Origin: Betaproteobacteria bacterium
Lineage (GTDB): Bacteria > Pseudomonadota > Gammaproteobacteria > Burkholderiales > Casimicrobiaceae
NCBI GenBank assembly: GCA_005881895.1
Contig: VBCG01000058.1
Span: forward strand, 1-40,557
DNA length: 40,557 nucleotides
Direction of reading: 5' to 3'
In this document: positions 38,305-40,557 of the stretch, one piece after another
Layout of the letters: the number at the start of each line of letters is the position of its first letter
Position numbering within the stretch: the first letter of the stretch is position 1
Notes under the pieces: generated by a model
Told to the model about the DNA's origin: nothing
The model's database searches: none
What the model saw: only the letters and a program-made list of their open reading frames with translations
Made by a program: the position numbers and the translations under genes

Positions 38305-40557
38305 TCAACCGACGCGCCGGATCTCCGCGGGCTCTTGCGCAGTGCGCACGCGCGATACGCTGCGTATCCACGTCACGACGTCAGCGGCCATCAACGGCTT
38401 GCTCAGATGGTAGCCCTGCGCCATGTCGCAGCTCATGCTGCGGAGACGCTCGAGCGTCACTTCGTCCTCGACGCCTTCGGCCACGACGGTGAGACCCATG
38501 TTATGCGCGAGATCGATCGTCGAGCGCACGATCACGGCATCGCTGGCATCGCGCGCCATCCGCTGGACGAACGACTTGTCGATCTTGATCTCGTGCAGCG
38601 GCAGTCGCCGCAAGTAGGCGAGCGATGAATAGCCGGTGCCGTAGTCGTCGATGGCGAGGTGGCAACCCAGCGAATGCAATAGTTGGAGGTTTTCGACCGC
38701 ATGGCCCTGGTCGTCGAGAATCGCGCTTTCGGTAATCTCGAGTGTGATCCATTGCGCCTTGCAATCGTATTGCTCGAGCATGGCTGCGAAGCGGACCGGC
38801 AACTCCGCGTCCATCAAATCGCGCGCCGAGATGTTTACCGACATGTTCATCGGCACGCCCTCGCGACGCCACGCCGCGCATTGTTGGACGGCATGCGCGA
38901 CAACCCAATGCGTGATCGCGCGAATTGAGCCGGTCTGTTCCGCAAACGGAATGAATTCCATCGGCGGCACCATTCCGCGGCCGGGGTGCTGCCAGCGCAC
39001 GAGCGCCTCAACGTGAAACTCGCGGTCGCGGCCGAGCGGCACCTTGGGCTGATACATGAGCAGCAACTCGTCGTTGTCGATTGCGCGGCGGAGGTCGCTG
39101 ATCAGCGAGAGGCGTTCATGACTGTGCTGTTCGTAACGTTCGTGCCAGATCAACGAGCCGACGTTGTTGCGCTTTGCCGCGTACATCGCGACGTCGGCAT
39201 GGCGCATCAGTGTCGAGCGTTCGAGCCCGTGATCGGGATACGCGGCGACACCGATACTCGCGCGGACGTCGACCGCGTGACCTTCGAATGCCATCGGGAC
39301 TTCGAGCGAAATCAAGATCGCGCGCGCGACATGGCGCGCTTCGCCGGCGTTGCATCCCGGCAACAGCACGGCGAATTCGTCACCGCCGAGACGCGCAACA
39401 ATGGCGTTGCTGGCGGTGACGGCGGCACGCAAGCGTGACGCAACTTCGCGCAGCAGAAGATCGCCAATCGAATGGCCGAGCGTGTCGTTCACGTACTTGA
39501 AGTTGTCGAGGTCCATCAACAGCACGCCGACGGGTAGATCGGTGTCGTGCGCGGTGATCAGCACCGCTTCCAATCGTTCGCTGAACTTGGCGCGATTGGG
39601 CAGGCCGGTCAGCGTGTCGCGATAGGCAAGATCCATGATGCGCGATTCGCGCGCTGCAATCCGGTTCTGCATCGTTCGAAACGCCGTCGCCAGATCGCCG
39701 AGCTCGTCGCTGCGCGGTTGGGGCGGGTCGGTCGAATAGTCGCCACTGGCGATCCGGCGCGCCACTTCGGCCAGCTCGCGTACGGGCCGCGCGATGCCGC
39801 GCGCAATCAGCATGCTCGCGAAGATCGAGATGAAGATCGCGAGCAGCGACACCAGCAAGAGCTGTTGTTGCAGCTCACGAAACGGCTCGAGTGCCTCGGC
39901 GATCGGCTTCTGCAGCACCGCGGCAACTTGTTCGCCCGGACCGGCCGGCAATTGCACTACGCGCGTGACCGCATCGTCGCTCAACGTCGCGTTGCCGTTG
40001 CTGTCGGTGGCGACGAAGCGGCCGGCGGTGAAGTCGCGTGCGAACCGTTCTCGTTCCGGCGGCGTAAGCGTGCTGGCCTGTAGCTGCCACGCCTCTTCGC
40101 CGCGGCGACTCAATAGCGACACGTGAAAGCCGGTAAGCTTGCCGAGATTTTTTGCGAGCGCGTCGTTGACATTGAACCCGACGGCGACCCATGCAATCGG
40201 CACGGGCGCCAGTACGGGCACGGTAACGATCTCGTGCAAGCGTCCGCCGACGACGATCATCGAGCTCGAGCGTTTCGATTCGACGGCCTGATTGAGCAGG
40301 CGGGGAAATGGAAATGGCTTGCCCCACCCATCGCCGCTCGTATCCGCGATCACGCGTCCGTCGAGACCGACGAGCATCATGAAGTCGGCATCGATGCGTT
40401 TGCTGTGATTCCAGAGGACCGACGCAATCGTTCCGCCGTCGCCGCTCGAAACTGCGTCGCGAAACGCGTAATCGGCCGACAGTAGACGCGCGCCCTGCAC
40501 GAGCCGCTCGGTGTCCTGCTCCTTCAGGCGATCGAATACGCGAGCGCCGCGGACTAG
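38305..40557 (-). CDS. Membrane sensor GGDEF-EAL protein (5' end cut by window edge)
   Basis: This is a cyclic-di-GMP turnover protein. The frame is open through the right edge (RVFDRLKEQDTERLVQGARL reads well as protein before any start), so the N-terminus lies outside. Order: periplasmic cache-like sensor with LVGLDGRVIADTSGD, a membrane segment (LLLVSLLAIFISIFASML), HAMP (RGIARPVRELAEVARRIASG), GGDEF with an intact LGGDEFAVLLPG, and EAL with VEALVRW, IDDYGTGYSSLAYL and EIKIDKSFV. Both enzymatic motifs are intact, so it could act as diguanylate cyclase, phosphodiesterase or both. It is the leftward neighbour of fadH on the same strand but probably independent. Confidence 0.93.
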   Translation of the reverse strand, partial: LVRGARVFDRLKEQDTERLVQGARLLSADYAFRDAVSSGDGGTIASVLWNHSKRIDADFMMLVGLDGRVIADTSGDGWGKPFPFPRLLNQAVESKRSSSMIVVGGRLHEIVTVPVLAPVPIAWVAVGFNVNDALAKNLGKLTGFHVSLLSRRGEEAWQLQASTLTPPERERFARDFTAGRFVATDSNGNATLSDDAVTRVVQLPAGPGEQVAAVLQKPIAEALEPFRELQQQLLLVSLLAIFISIFASMLIARGIARPVRELAEVARRIASGDYSTDPPQPRSDELGDLATAFRTMQNRIAARESRIMDLAYRDTLTGLPNRAKFSERLEAVLITAHDTDLPVGVLLMDLDNFKYVNDTLGHSIGDLLLREVASRLRAAVTASNAIVARLGGDEFAVLLPGCNAGEARHVARAILISLEVPMAFEGHAVDVRASIGVAAYPDHGLERSTLMRHADVAMYAAKRNNVGSLIWHERYEQHSHERLSLISDLRRAIDNDELLLMYQPKVPLGRDREFHVEALVRWQHPGRGMVPPMEFIPFAEQTGSIRAITHWVVAHAVQQCAAWRREGVPMNMSVNISARDLMDAELPVRFAAMLEQYDCKAQWITLEITESAILDDQGHAVENLQLLHSLGCHLAIDDYGTGYSSLAYLRRLPLHEIKIDKSFVQRMARDASDAVIVRSTIDLAHNMGLTVVAEGVEDEVTLERLRSMSCDMAQGYHLSKPLMAADVVTWIRSVSRVRTAQEPAEIRRVG

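Overview
The window looks like chromosomal DNA of a high-GC betaproteobacterium, most likely of Burkholderiales type. The evidence is GC-rich third codon positions, overlapping start/stop junctions throughout, TRAP and ABC uptake operons, a biotin-independent malonate decarboxylase operon, and a GC-rich intergenic repeat of a kind I associate with that order. The species cannot be named from the sequence. No rRNA, tRNA, CRISPR array, prophage or intact transposase was found.

Layout. 1-4576 (minus): a YnjBCD-type ABC importer (ATPase cut by the window edge) preceded by a radical SAM/SPASM gene. 4581-4699: a REP/REPIN-like inverted-repeat element squeezed between two genes. 4699-9147 (minus): a pyrimidine cluster of codA, upp, URC4 (DUF1688) and URC1 (GTP cyclohydrolase II-like), which together predict cytosine to uracil to UMP conversion and then the URC route of uracil breakdown. 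9218-10005: a VapBC-like toxin-antitoxin pair with a palindromic operator. 10130-10912: a DUF4239 membrane protein. 10913-11548: no recognisable gene.

11549-18619 (minus): one long operon with an NMT1/THI5-like ABC importer (binding protein, ATPase, permease), then an FAD oxidoreductase, a CaiB-type CoA transferase, an enoyl-CoA hydratase and an alpha/beta hydrolase. It reads as uptake and CoA-dependent degradation of an unidentified small molecule. 18811-19462: an ArsR regulator with a clear operator, and a shortened AHSA1 partner. 19501-21404: an AlkB-like dioxygenase, an HNH endonuclease, a small unknown gene, and a 20-codon ORF with a strong ribosome binding site and its own terminator. 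21851-24397 (plus): a large secreted protein with a DUF5648-like region and a BNR beta-propeller.

24406-35461: the malonate module. A GntR/FCD repressor (MdcY-like) is followed by a decayed alpha/beta hydrolase gene. Then comes a plus-strand operon dctP-dctQ-dctM-mdcA-mdcC-mdcD-mdcE-mdcG-mdcB-mdcH, covering uptake by a TRAP transporter, activation of the carrier protein and decarboxylation to acetate. A promoter at 26234-26262 is followed by a TGTATACA palindrome over the expected start point, a good candidate for GntR control. 35587-36195: a UdgX-type uracil-DNA glycosylase. 36208-38250 (minus): a FadH-like 2,4-dienoyl-CoA reductase. 38305-40557 (minus): a membrane GGDEF-EAL protein that runs off the right edge.

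No single locus is unmistakably a new system. The best candidates for undescribed biology are the ABC/FAD/CaiB/crotonase operon of unknown substrate, the radical SAM gene tied to YnjBCD, the URC cluster with a codA whose active-site Asp is replaced by Cys, and the 20-codon SD-ORF-terminator unit.
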